This document shows positions 7,547 through 15,618 of a stretch of DNA of 34,655 bases, piece after piece. The DNA comes from CAYPEL01 sp964409635 (GTDB taxonomy: Bacteria; Pseudomonadota; Gammaproteobacteria; DSM-19610), in assembly GCA_964409635.1 (NCBI GenBank), contig CAYPEL010000008.1, positions 1-34,655 on the forward strand. The letters run 5' to 3'. A program made the position numbers and the translations under genes. How positions within the stretch are numbered: position 1 is the stretch's first letter; each line of letters opens with the position of its first letter. The notes below the pieces were generated by a model. It saw only the letters and a program-made list of their open reading frames with translations, was not told the DNA's origin and did no database searches.

Positions 7547-8998
7547 ATGACTGATGTAACAGGAATATTTATAGGCGCAGGTGAAAAACCGGTTTATCTG
7601 CAACCTGGTTTTGCCAACCGTCACGGCTTGATTGCCGGTGCCACGGGTACGGGTAAAACGGTTTCATTACAGATTCTGGCCGAGTCATTCTCCAATCTCG
7701 GTGTGCCGGTGTTTATGGCAGATGTAAAAGGTGATCTTTCCGGCCTTAGCCAGGCTGGGAAATCACATCCTAAACTAGAAGAACGCGCCAAACAAATTGG
7801 CTTCGGTGAGTTCGACTATTCTGATTTTCCAGTGGTGTTCTGGGATTTGTATGGCAAGCAGGGACACCCGATTCGGACAACGGTCTCCGAGATGGGGCCC
7901 TTGTTGCTGGCGCGCCTGCTGGGTTTGAATGAAACCCAGGAAGGTGTTTTGTATGCAGCATTTCGGTTCGCTGATGATGAAGGCATGCTGGTTCTGGATC
8001 TAAAGGATCTGCGGGCATTACTGACCTTTATCGGTGAAAACGCCAAACAGCTTTCACTCGAGTACGGCAATATACCGCGGCAGTCTATCGGCGCCATCCA
8101 GCGGCGGTTACTGGTTCTCGAGGAACAGGACGGCAAGTATTTTCTGGGCGAACCAGCGTTTGAATTGAGTGATTTGATGCGTTGTACTGATGAAGGTCAG
8201 GGCTATATCAATATCCTCGCAGCCGACAAACTGATGCAGCAACCCCGGCTGTATTCGATTTTTCTGTTATGGCTGCTTTCTGAATTGTTTGAAGAATTAC
8301 CGGAAGTCGGGGATCCGGAAAAACCAAAGCTGGTATTTTTCTTTGACGAGGCGCATCTGTTATTTAATGACGCGCCAAAAGTTTTACTGGAAAAGATCGA
8401 ACAGGTCGTGCGTCTGATCCGTTCCAAGGGTGTGGGTATTTATTTCGTTACCCAGAACCCGCTGGATATTCCAGATTCTGTATTAGGCCAACTGGGTAAT
8501 CGCATCCAGCACGCCTTGCGGGCATTTACGCCCCGCGATCAAAAGGCGGTACGCGCGGCGGCTGAGACTTTCCGTGTTAATGAAAAGCTGGATACTGAAA
8601 AAGTGATTACCGAGTTGGGTGTTGGTGAAGCACTGGTTTCTATGTTGGAAGGTAAGGGTGTGCCGAGTCCCGTTGAACGAACGCTGATTCGTCCTCCCGG
8701 TTCGCGTATGGGTCCGGCTAAGCCTGCCGAGCGCCGCGCAATATTGTCCAGCAGCGACATGTCCGGTAAATACGATGAGACTATCGACCGTGAATCGGCT
8801 TACGAAAAACTAAAAGCGCGCGCTGAGAAAAGCGCTGAACTGGTTGCACAAGACGGCGGTAAAAAAACCAAAAAAGGGCGCAAGACATACCAGCGGCAAG
8901 GTATCCTGGAAGCGATGGCGAAAAGTGTCGTGCGTTCACTGGGAAGCACTATGGGTCGGCGTTTAGCGCGTGGGATCCTCGGCTCGTTGTTAAAATAG
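7547..8998 (+). CDS. HerA/YjgR-type P-loop ATPase (DUF853 family)
   Basis: 483 residues. The ATG at 7547 follows GAAAGGG with good spacing; a TTG just before it is less likely. Walker A is GATGTGKT (residues 31-38) and Walker B is KLVFFFDEAHLLF near the middle. The sensor-like stretch YFVTQNPLDIPDSVLGQLG and the glutamate/arginine pattern that follows fit the HerA/FtsK-like ATPases of the YjgR group (E. coli YjgR is about 500 residues). The C-terminal tail is basic (KKTKKGRKTYQRQ). It is a soluble protein likely to form a hexameric ring; its biological role in this group is not firmly established. It has no NurA nuclease neighbour here, so a HerA-NurA repair pair is not supported. Confidence 0.88.
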   Translation: MTDVTGIFIGAGEKPVYLQPGFANRHGLIAGATGTGKTVSLQILAESFSNLGVPVFMADVKGDLSGLSQAGKSHPKLEERAKQIGFGEFDYSDFPVVFWDLYGKQGHPIRTTVSEMGPLLLARLLGLNETQEGVLYAAFRFADDEGMLVLDLKDLRALLTFIGENAKQLSLEYGNIPRQSIGAIQRRLLVLEEQDGKYFLGEPAFELSDLMRCTDEGQGYINILAADKLMQQPRLYSIFLLWLLSELFEELPEVGDPEKPKLVFFFDEAHLLFNDAPKVLLEKIEQVVRLIRSKGVGIYFVTQNPLDIPDSVLGQLGNRIQHALRAFTPRDQKAVRAAAETFRVNEKLDTEKVITELGVGEALVSMLEGKGVPSPVERTLIRPPGSRMGPAKPAERRAILSSSDMSGKYDETIDRESAYEKLKARAEKSAELVAQDGGKKTKKGRKTYQRQGILEAMAKSVVRSLGSTMGRRLARGILGSLLK

Positions 8999-9003
8999 GC
9001 GCA

Positions 9004-9033
9004 ATCCCATCGCGGTTAAAACCGCTCCTACAA
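9004..9033. repeat. REP-like palindrome
   Basis: Read on the minus strand, the core TTGTAGGAGCGGTTTTAACC followed by GCGATGGGATTGC matches the GTAGGAGCGG...CCGCGAT type of repetitive extragenic palindrome common in Pseudomonas and relatives (from memory). The stem is GCGGTT/AACCGC at 9012-9025. It lies 5 bp after the ATPase stop codon, a typical REP position. Only one copy is seen here. Confidence 0.7.
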
Positions 9034-9083
9034 GGCACTTGCGAATAGATCAGATCCCTTGTTCTGCAGCGTCGTTTCAAGCT

Positions 9084-9121
9084 AAAAAAACCGGATGCAG
9101 GTTTCCCCGGCATCCGGTTTT
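9084..9121. terminator. Bidirectional intrinsic terminator
   Basis: AAAACCGGATGC (9087-9098) pairs with GCATCCGGTTTT (9110-9121) around an 11-base loop, with an A-run on the left and T-run on the right. It separates the convergent ATPase gene and the minus-strand Ala/Asp-rich lipoprotein gene. Confidence 0.9.
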
Positions 9122-9137
9122 CAGGTGACATACAATT

Positions 9138-9551
9138 TTATTGTTGCATGTTTTCCATGGCGTCACCGGCAGCACCTTTCGCTGTATCTTCAGCAGTGCC
9201 TGCAGCTTCATGCAGTTTGTCAGCGGCTCCTTGAGCAACATCACCGGCTTTATCCAGTGTCGCCTTGCCAGCGTCTGTAACAGCATCTTTAGCGTCAGAA
9301 GCCATATTGCCCGCTGAATCCATCGCAGCTGAACCGGCATCTTTTACATCATCCATTGCTGCAGAGCCAGCCTCTTTAGCGGCATCGGCCGCACCCGTTG
9401 CCATATCGCCTGCATTGTCTGCTGCAGAGTCTACAGCTGATTTGGCTTTATCCATCATGGTTTCGCCAGTCTGGCTATCATCGCCGCTTTTACTGCAACC
9501 CGCAGCAAGCGCCAGACTGAATACGACAGAAGTTAATAGTAAGTTTTTCAT
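9138..9551 (-). CDS. Ala/Asp/Lys-rich repeat lipoprotein (LEA-like)
   Basis: 137 residues from the ATG at 9549-9551, preceded by GGGAG with correct spacing; the frame extends upstream but lacks a signal there. The N-terminus is a lipoprotein signal (LALAAGC, Cys19). The mature chain is almost entirely small and charged residues in degenerate helical repeats such as DKAGDVAQGAADK, KEAGSAAMDDVKDAGSAAMD and NAGDMATGAADAAKEAG. This composition resembles late-embryogenesis-abundant-type or stress-induced lipoproteins and predicts an amphipathic helix or disordered chain in the cell envelope. Function is unknown. A Fur-box-like sequence lies 44 bp upstream of the start. Confidence 0.8.
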   Translation of the reverse strand: MKNLLLTSVVFSLALAAGCSKSGDDSQTGETMMDKAKSAVDSAADNAGDMATGAADAAKEAGSAAMDDVKDAGSAAMDSAGNMASDAKDAVTDAGKATLDKAGDVAQGAADKLHEAAGTAEDTAKGAAGDAMENMQQ

Positions 9552-9594
9552 GTTGTTTCTCCCTTGTTTTAAATAGGATGTAAAAAAATAAAAT

Positions 9595-9613
9595 GATAAT
9601 GGCAATCGTTTGA
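9595..9613. promoter_or_regulatory. Possible Fur-box-like operator
   Basis: GATAATGGCAATCGTTTGA matches about 13 of 19 positions of the classical Fur consensus (GATAATGATAATCATTATC), with an intact GATAATG half and AATC core. It lies 44 bp upstream of the lipoprotein start. AT-rich sequence can match this by chance. Confidence 0.3.
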
Positions 9614-9633
9614 TTACCATGCATCGGGTTTGA

Positions 9634-10041
9634 TTAGTGTGTAATAACGGGATCCATTTCTTTTGCCTGTTCAATCCACTTTACAACCGTGCTTTCAGAC
9701 GGCACCGTGCGGGTCAGTTTTTTGCTGTCATTGGCTTCTTTCATCGCCGTGGCAAGGTTGGCTGCATTGCGGTTGCGCAGTTCCTTGACGGTGTCTACTC
9801 CCGTCGCTTCGAGTAGTTCAGAAAATTCACCACCGACCCCTGAAATCCGCATCAGGTCAGCCATATTGGCCCACTTTAGAAGCTGTGCGGTAGAGAGGCC
9901 ACATTTTTGTGCAGCTTGCTCGCGGCCCTTTGTGTCGCAACAGGTTTTTAGCAAGTCATCAGTTGTACCGATACCGGCTGCTGAGAGTTTTTCACAGTAG
10001 GCTGGACCAATACCCTCAATTTCTTCAATTTTGTAAGACAT
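9634..10041 (-). CDS. DUF4332-type helix-hairpin-helix protein
   Basis: 135 residues. Two helix-hairpin-helix-like units are visible: EIEGIGPAYCEKLSAAGI near the N-terminus and LMRISGVGGEFSELLEATGV in the middle, followed by KELRNRNAANLATAMKEAN. This tandem arrangement is typical of the DUF4332 family, which resembles non-specific DNA-binding HhH modules; no catalytic motif is seen and the role is unknown. It is soluble, with no signal peptide. It lies 82 bp upstream of the lipoprotein gene in the same direction. The 219-bp gap on its 5' side (10042-10260) contains a TATGAT-like -10 (minus strand, about 10072-10077) without a good -35. Confidence 0.82.
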   Translation of the reverse strand: MSYKIEEIEGIGPAYCEKLSAAGIGTTDDLLKTCCDTKGREQAAQKCGLSTAQLLKWANMADLMRISGVGGEFSELLEATGVDTVKELRNRNAANLATAMKEANDSKKLTRTVPSESTVVKWIEQAKEMDPVITH

Positions 10042-10260
10042 TAACGAGACCTCAGGTGTTTAGTTAGCCGTACTATCATACAGTGCGTAGTGAGTTCGTG
10101 CGAGTCCTGGTAATTAGGCAAGGTATTGAAAACGCGGGATTGATAGCCAAAACTGTTGCTAATCGACGACAGAGTGAAGCGGGTTGAGATAGAATAATTC
10201 CAGATACTTTTATAAGGTTAGATTGAACCTCTCATCAGATTGAATACTGCGCCAGTAGGC

Positions 10261-10557
10261 TTATATTTGCGGTCGTATTTTAGAATCTTTTGTTCTGAGC
10301 TTGAGGAACAGGCCAACATTGCCAACACGTTGCAGTAATTGTGCTGCAGATTTATCGCTCAGCTGGCCGAGTACCCGGTCGCGTTTTTCGCGATCACCAA
10401 CCGTTACCTTCACTTTCATTAATTCGTGGTGACCGATAGAACGCATAAACTCATCGAGCACAGAGGCTGTCAGGCCGCCCGAGCCGATCGTGACAACAGG
10501 CTTCAACTTGTGACCAAGACCGCGTAGTCTCTTTTTTTGTGGCGCAGATAACGGCAT
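10261..10557 (-). CDS. yhbY: Ribosome assembly RNA-binding protein YhbY (CRM domain)
   Basis: 98 residues, the usual YhbY length. The N-terminal LSAPQKKRLRGLGHKLKPVV, the GGL loop (TIGSGGLTASVLDEF) and the basic strand HELMKVKVTVGDREKR are hallmarks of the CRS1-YhbY RNA-binding fold that associates with pre-50S particles. It is divergent from rlmE with only 44 bp between start codons, the standard gammaproteobacterial arrangement. A short AGGTT/AACCT stem at 10215-10230 lies past its 3' end and could be a weak terminator. Confidence 0.95.
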   Translation of the reverse strand: MPLSAPQKKRLRGLGHKLKPVVTIGSGGLTASVLDEFMRSIGHHELMKVKVTVGDREKRDRVLGQLSDKSAAQLLQRVGNVGLFLKLRTKDSKIRPQI

Positions 10558-10601
10558 AGTAAATCAGTTTTGTTAAAAATTACGGGGAAGTATCATAGTC
10601 T

Positions 10602-11225
10602 ATGGCGCGTAGTAAAAGTAGCCACCGCTGGTTAAAAGAGCACTTTCAAGATGAATATGTTAAACGTGCGCAGCGTGAAGGCTATCGTTCACGGGCTGTG
10701 TACAAGCTGACTGAGCTGCAAGAAAAGTATCGCTTGATTAAACCTGGTATGACTGTGGTCGATCTGGGTGCTGCGCCTGGGGGGTGGAGCCAGTACGCGC
10801 TGGAGATACTCGGCAGCAAGGGCCAGATTATCGCCATGGACCTGCTGCCGATCGAGCCCTTGCCCGGCGTCATTTTGGTGCAGGGTGATTTCAGGGAAGC
10901 GGTGATTCTCCAGCAGCTGTTGAATATCCTCGAAGAGAAAAAGGTTGAACTTGTATTGTCTGATATCGCCCCCAACATAAGTGGTGTTAACGCGGTCGAT
11001 ATTCCCCGGGCAATGTATCTGGCTGAACTTGCAGTGGATTTTGCTACTCAGATACTAGCCCCCGGTGGTGGTTTGCTGATCAAAGTATTTCAGGGCGAGG
11101 GTTCAGATCAGTTATTACACGATATAAAGGCACGTTATGACAAAGTTGTAGTCAGAAAACCCAAGGCATCCCGCCCGCGCAGCCGCGAAGTATACGTGCT
11201 GGCGAGGGGGCACAAGGTAGTGTAA
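10602..11225 (+). CDS. rlmE: 23S rRNA (U2552) 2'-O-methyltransferase
   Basis: 207 residues. It is the FtsJ/RrmJ enzyme that methylates the 2'-OH of U2552 in the 23S A-loop using S-adenosylmethionine. The Rossmann SAM site is VVDLGAAPGGWSQY (residues 52-65), with the acidic MDLLPI strand after it. The catalytic K-D-K-E tetrad is complete: Lys35 (RAVYKL), Asp121 (LSDIAPN), Lys161 (LIKVFQG) and Glu196 (SREVY). The ATG at 10602 is preceded by GGGGAAG. It lies upstream of ftsH in the same direction, as in E. coli and Pseudomonas. Confidence 0.97.
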   Translation: MARSKSSHRWLKEHFQDEYVKRAQREGYRSRAVYKLTELQEKYRLIKPGMTVVDLGAAPGGWSQYALEILGSKGQIIAMDLLPIEPLPGVILVQGDFREAVILQQLLNILEEKKVELVLSDIAPNISGVNAVDIPRAMYLAELAVDFATQILAPGGGLLIKVFQGEGSDQLLHDIKARYDKVVVRKPKASRPRSREVYVLARGHKVV

Positions 11226-11321
11226 AATTTCAGGAATAATAGAGTCAGCCGAAATGCCTTTCAAGACAACAGCTTCCCTGCATTCGGATTCCATCATCGC
11301 CTAACTTGAGGTAACTTAATT

Positions 11322-13247
11322 TTGAATGATATGGCGAAAAATATTTTACTCTGGGTGGTCATCGCGATCGTCCTGATGTCGGTATTCAATAATTTCGGAC
11401 CACCGGCGCCGAGTACGCAATCGGTTTCCTATTCTGATTTCATCAGCAGTGTTAAATCTGGCAGTGTTACCAATGTAAATATTGCCGGTCGCACGGTTGA
11501 GGGCCGCTATTCCAGTGGTGAAGCATTTTCGACGCGGGTACCCAATGATCCGAAAATGATCGATGACTTGCTTGCCAATGGTGTTGAGGTCAACGTTAAG
11601 GAGCCGGAGCAGGATTCGATGTTGATGCAAATCTTCATCTCCTGGTTCCCAATGTTACTGCTGATTGGCGTATGGATTTTCTTCATGCGGCAAATGCAGG
11701 GTGGTGCAGGTGGCCGGGGTGCGATGTCCTTTGGTAAAAGCCGCGCCCGCATGCTGGGTGAAGATCAGGTAAAAGTTACTTTCAATGATGTGGCGGGTGT
11801 TGAAGAGGCCAAGGAAGAGGTCGCCGAACTGGTCGAGTTTTTGAGCGATCCAGGTAAGTTCCAGAAACTGGGTGGAAAAATACCGCAAGGTGTGCTGATG
11901 GTGGGAGCGCCAGGCACGGGTAAAACGTTGCTGGCTAGAGCTATTGCCGGTGAAGCCAAAGTACCGTTCTTTACTATTTCAGGTTCCGACTTTGTCGAAA
12001 TGTTTGTCGGTGTCGGCGCCTCCCGTGTGCGCGATATGTTTGAGCAGGCCAAGAAACATGCGCCGTGCATAATTTTCATTGATGAGATCGATGCGGTTGG
12101 CCGCCATCGTGGCGCCGGGCTGGGTGGTGGTCACGACGAACGTGAACAGACGTTGAACCAGTTGCTGGTTGAGATGGATGGTTTTGAAGGCAATGAAGGC
12201 GTGATCGTGATTGCGGCTACTAACCGTCCGGATGTGCTCGATCCGGCCTTATTGCGGCCTGGACGTTTTGACCGGCAGGTGGTTGTGCCGTTGCCGGATA
12301 TCCGTGGTCGCGAACAAATTTTGAAAGTGCATTTACGCAAAGTGCCGATGGATGAAAATATCAAACCTGCGATTATAGCGCGAGGTACCCCAGGCTTTTC
12401 AGGTGCGGATCTAGCCAATCTGGTGAATGAAGCCGCCTTGTTTGCGGCCCGCGCCAATAAGCGTCTTGTCGGTATGGATGATATGGAAAAGGCCAAAGAC
12501 AAAATCATGATGGGCGCCGAACGCAAGTCCATGGTGATGAGCGAGGAAGAGAAAAAACTCACCGCCTATCACGAGGCGGGTCATGCCATTGTTGGCCGGC
12601 TAGTGCCGTCACATGACCCGGTTTACAAGGTTACTATTATTCCGCGTGGCCGTGCGCTTGGCGTGACCATGTTTTTGCCGGAAGAGGATCGTTACAGCCT
12701 CAGCAAACAGCGGCTGGAAAGCCAGATATCCAGTTTGTTCGGTGGCCGGATTGCGGAAGAGCTAATCTTTGGTGAGGATATGGTGACAACCGGTGCTTCC
12801 AATGATATTCAGCGCGCCACAGAGTTAGGCCGTAACATGGTGACCAAATGGGGTTTGTCAGAACGGCTTGGTCCGCTGACGTATAGTGAAGAGGAAGCCG
12901 AGGTTTTTCTTGGTCACTCGGTCGCCCAGCACAAGAGCGTTTCCGATGAGACCGCGCATGCGATTGATGCGGAAATTCGTTCCATCATTGACCGGAATTA
13001 TCAGCGTGCCGAGACGTTGTTAAAAGAAAACGAGACCACGCTGCACGCCATGGCGGCAGCGCTGATCAAGTTTGAGACTATCGATGCAGATCAGATTGAC
13101 GATATCATGGCCGGTAAAAGTCCGCGCCAACCCAAGGGTTGGGATGACGAAGATAGTACGGGCTCTGGCCAACCGGTAGGCAATGAGCAGGAAGATAAAG
13201 GCTCGGCACCCGATAAACCGATTGGCGATCCCGCCGGTCAGCACTAA
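11322..13247 (+). CDS. ftsH: ATP-dependent zinc metalloprotease FtsH
   Basis: 641 residues from a TTG start. The TTG (11322) is 10 bases from GAGG at 11308-11311, while the ATG at 11331 is 19 away; E. coli ftsH uses the same TTG-N-N-ATG arrangement. Two membrane segments flank a periplasmic domain: about residues 7-25 and 100-121 (SWFPMLLLIGVWIFF). The cytoplasmic AAA domain has Walker A GAPGTGKT, Walker B CIIFIDEIDAVG and an intact second region of homology (ATNRPDVLDPALLRPGRFDR). The protease domain carries the zinc site HEAGH. It degrades membrane proteins and regulators such as sigma32 and LpxC in E. coli. Confidence 0.97.
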   Translation: MNDMAKNILLWVVIAIVLMSVFNNFGPPAPSTQSVSYSDFISSVKSGSVTNVNIAGRTVEGRYSSGEAFSTRVPNDPKMIDDLLANGVEVNVKEPEQDSMLMQIFISWFPMLLLIGVWIFFMRQMQGGAGGRGAMSFGKSRARMLGEDQVKVTFNDVAGVEEAKEEVAELVEFLSDPGKFQKLGGKIPQGVLMVGAPGTGKTLLARAIAGEAKVPFFTISGSDFVEMFVGVGASRVRDMFEQAKKHAPCIIFIDEIDAVGRHRGAGLGGGHDEREQTLNQLLVEMDGFEGNEGVIVIAATNRPDVLDPALLRPGRFDRQVVVPLPDIRGREQILKVHLRKVPMDENIKPAIIARGTPGFSGADLANLVNEAALFAARANKRLVGMDDMEKAKDKIMMGAERKSMVMSEEEKKLTAYHEAGHAIVGRLVPSHDPVYKVTIIPRGRALGVTMFLPEEDRYSLSKQRLESQISSLFGGRIAEELIFGEDMVTTGASNDIQRATELGRNMVTKWGLSERLGPLTYSEEEAEVFLGHSVAQHKSVSDETAHAIDAEIRSIIDRNYQRAETLLKENETTLHAMAAALIKFETIDADQIDDIMAGKSPRQPKGWDDEDSTGSGQPVGNEQEDKGSAPDKPIGDPAGQH

Positions 13248-13255
13248 TTGATTTC

Positions 13256-13278
13256 ACCCGGCATCTGCCGGGTGTTTT
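13256..13278 (+). terminator. Hairpin after ftsH, possible weak terminator
   Basis: ACCCGGC / GCCGGGT with an ATCT loop (13256-13273) is followed by G and four T. It overlaps the proposed start of folP, so it may attenuate rather than fully terminate. Confidence 0.55.
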
Positions 13279-14119
13279 GTATCCTGTTGTGATTCTTGAC
13301 TGCCGCGGTAAGCCACTGGATCTATCTTTCCCCCAGGTTATGGGTGTGCTGAACGTTACACCGGATTCTTTTTCTGACGGCGGACGTTTTAATCATGCCG
13401 ATGCGGCGTGCGAGCACGCCTTGTTGCTTGCAACTCAAGGCGCGGCAGTGATCGATATTGGCGGTGAGTCAACCCGGCCAGGCGCTGCCAAAGTGGGCGT
13501 AGCTGAAGAAATTGACCGTGTAATACCGGTTATTGAATCCTTACAGCCTGAGCTTTCAGTGCCAATTTCTATAGATACCAGTAAGGCGGAAGTTATGCAG
13601 GCCGCGGTGGCTGCTGGCGCCGGGTTGATCAATGACGTGTATGCGCTGCGTAGACCGGGAGCCCTGGAGGCGGCAGCCAGCACGGGTGCGGCAATTTGCC
13701 TCATGCATATGCAGGGTGATCCTGACACAATGCAAACAGCGCCGGAATATTCACATGGGGTCGTTTCGTCAGTTATGACATTTCTACTAGACAGGGTTAA
13801 ATGTTGCGAACGTGCTGGTATTGATCGCGATCGGCTTGTAATAGACCCTGGTTTTGGTTTCGGAAAAACACTTGATCACAATTTACAGCTGCTATCAGGA
13901 TTAGCGGAATTTGCCGATACAGGATTACCGGTGCTGGCAGGGTTGTCCCGTAAATCGATGATTGGCAAGTTATTAGGCCTAGAGGTCGAGGATCGTTTGG
14001 TGCCCAGTATAGCGCTGGCGGTGATGGCCGTAGAACGGGGGGCGAAACTGGTCAGGGCACATGATGTTGCTGAAACCTGTCAGGCGCTACAATTACATAA
14101 TGCAGTACAGGCACACTAA
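13277..14119 (+). CDS. folP: Dihydropteroate synthase
   Basis: 280 residues from TTG at 13277. It condenses dihydropterin pyrophosphate with p-aminobenzoate in folate synthesis and is the sulfonamide target. Family motifs: VMGVLNVTPDSFSDGG, DIGGESTRPGA, SIDTSK, LINDVYALR, CLMHMQGDP, VIDPGFGFGK and LAGLSRKSMIG. The start is uncertain: homology begins just after, at about PLDLSFPQVMG, and GTG at 13289 would give 276 residues. Neither has a clear ribosome-binding site because the ftsH hairpin occupies that position. It precedes glmM by 10 bp, the usual ftsH-folP-glmM order. Confidence 0.95.
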   Translation: MYPVVILDCRGKPLDLSFPQVMGVLNVTPDSFSDGGRFNHADAACEHALLLATQGAAVIDIGGESTRPGAAKVGVAEEIDRVIPVIESLQPELSVPISIDTSKAEVMQAAVAAGAGLINDVYALRRPGALEAAASTGAAICLMHMQGDPDTMQTAPEYSHGVVSSVMTFLLDRVKCCERAGIDRDRLVIDPGFGFGKTLDHNLQLLSGLAEFADTGLPVLAGLSRKSMIGKLLGLEVEDRLVPSIALAVMAVERGAKLVRAHDVAETCQALQLHNAVQAH

Positions 14120-14129
14120 GGAGCTTTAA

Positions 14130-15485
14130 GTGTCCAGAAAATACTTTGGTACAGATGGCATACGCGGGCGAGTCGGCGAGCACCCGATCAACGCCGAATT
14201 TATGCTCAAGTTGGGCTGGGCAACCGGACGTGTGTTGGGAAAGGCGAGCAGTTCGCGCGTGGTGATTGGTAAGGATACGCGTATCTCGGGTTATATGTTC
14301 GAATCCGCACTGGAAGCCGGATTGTCTTCTGCTGGCATCGATATTCGTTTGCTGGGACCGATGCCAACACCCGGGATCGCCTATTTGACACGCACCTTGC
14401 ACGCCTGTGCAGGCATTGTTATCAGTGCATCGCATAATCCTCACCAGGATAATGGCATCAAGTTTTTTTCAGCGGCAGGTACAAAACTTGCGGGTGAAAT
14501 CGAAGCCGCTATTGAGGCTGAGTTGGACAAACCGATGCATACTGTCGATTCATCCGAGCTTGGCAAAGCTGAGCGGGTTGAAGATGCGGGTGGCCGCTAT
14601 ATCGAGTTTTGTAAAAGCACCATCCCAGCCGTTCTCAACATGAATGGACTGCGTGTTGTCGTTGATTGTGCAAACGGTGCAACTTACCACGTCGCCCCCA
14701 GTGTGCTGGAAGAACTTGGTGCTGAAGTCATCAGCATCGGTGTTGACCCCAATGGTTTGAATATCAATACCGATTGCGGTTCAACCAAACCGGATAATCT
14801 GGTTGCAGAAGTTATCAAACAAAAAGCCGACCTTGGCATTGCCTTTGATGGTGACGGTGACCGGGTGATTATGGTTGATCATAGCGGCGAGGTTGTTGAT
14901 GGTGACGAAATTCTCTACGTCATTGCCAACAGTAGGAAAGAAGCAGACAGACTCGGTGGGCCAGTCGTTGGTACCCTGATGAGCAATCTGGGTCTTGAGC
15001 ACGCATTGACAGCTGCGGGCATAGATTTTCAGCGCGCCAATGTGGGTGATCGCTATGTCATGGAATTATTGAAATCGACGGGCGGTGTACTGGGTGGTGA
15101 ATCATCCGGTCATATTATCTGCCTGGATCGGACTACCACCGGCGACGGCATCATTTCTGTGCTGCAGGTGCTTGCGCCAATGATTCAAAAAGGCGTTTCG
15201 CTTAGAGACCTCCTGGCCGGCATGAGCAAATATCCGCAGCACATGGTCAATGTACCGCTCAAGCAGCGCGTCGAACTTGAAACCTGTGCCCCCGTTAAGG
15301 AAGCAGTCCGGGCGGCAGAAGCAAGGCTAAATGGTAAAGGCCGGGTGCTCTTGCGTCCTTCCGGAACCGAGCCTTTAATACGCGTTATGGTGGAAGGTGA
15401 AGATGAGTCTTTGGTGCGCGAACAAGTGGACGCGCTGGTTGCTGTTGTCGAACAGGTAGTGGCGGCTCAGCCTGAAACCGTTTGA
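14130..15485 (+). CDS. glmM: Phosphoglucosamine mutase
   Basis: 451 residues from a GTG start with AAGGAG at 14118-14123. It interconverts glucosamine-6-phosphate and glucosamine-1-phosphate for UDP-GlcNAc, peptidoglycan and LPS. The phosphorylated serine is Ser101 in VISASHNPH. The metal loop is FDGDGDRV, the sugar-binding loop is GGESSGHI, and the phosphate-binding loop is RPSGTEPLIRV near the C-terminus. The N-terminus YFGTDGIRG is typical. It is translated closely behind folP. Confidence 0.97.
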   Translation: MSRKYFGTDGIRGRVGEHPINAEFMLKLGWATGRVLGKASSSRVVIGKDTRISGYMFESALEAGLSSAGIDIRLLGPMPTPGIAYLTRTLHACAGIVISASHNPHQDNGIKFFSAAGTKLAGEIEAAIEAELDKPMHTVDSSELGKAERVEDAGGRYIEFCKSTIPAVLNMNGLRVVVDCANGATYHVAPSVLEELGAEVISIGVDPNGLNINTDCGSTKPDNLVAEVIKQKADLGIAFDGDGDRVIMVDHSGEVVDGDEILYVIANSRKEADRLGGPVVGTLMSNLGLEHALTAAGIDFQRANVGDRYVMELLKSTGGVLGGESSGHIICLDRTTTGDGIISVLQVLAPMIQKGVSLRDLLAGMSKYPQHMVNVPLKQRVELETCAPVKEAVRAAEARLNGKGRVLLRPSGTEPLIRVMVEGEDESLVREQVDALVAVVEQVVAAQPETV

Positions 15486-15524
15486 CCCTGGAAATTGTTA
15501 TTGCAGAAAATTGTAAGCATGGAA

Positions 15525-15553
15525 TTTATTACGCGAACGGTTCGAGCAATAAA
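15525..15553. repeat. 29-bp imperfect palindrome upstream of the unknown membrane protein
   Basis: TTTATT (15525-15530) and AATAAA (15548-15553) bracket an inner CGAA-CGG-TTCG stem. Symmetry continues with small mismatches across the whole 29 bp. No T-run follows. It may be a protein-binding operator or a processing signal between glmM and the next gene; it lies 66 bp before the next start codon. Confidence 0.55.
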
Positions 15554-15618
15554 TCCACATCCTAAAATAGTTGCAAAATTTACCCAGACGAAAGCCTGAC
15601 TATTTTATACCCGGTTTT

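Noticed and set aside
9138..10041. Toxin-antitoxin or defence pair
   Set aside because: The lipoprotein and HhH protein show no toxin, nuclease or antitoxin motif; their adjacency alone is not evidence.
10569..10596. rlmE promoter TTTGTT-16-TATCAT
   Set aside because: Transcription from it would start at or after the ATG at 10602, although a GGGGAAG ribosome-binding site lies upstream; the match is probably fortuitous.
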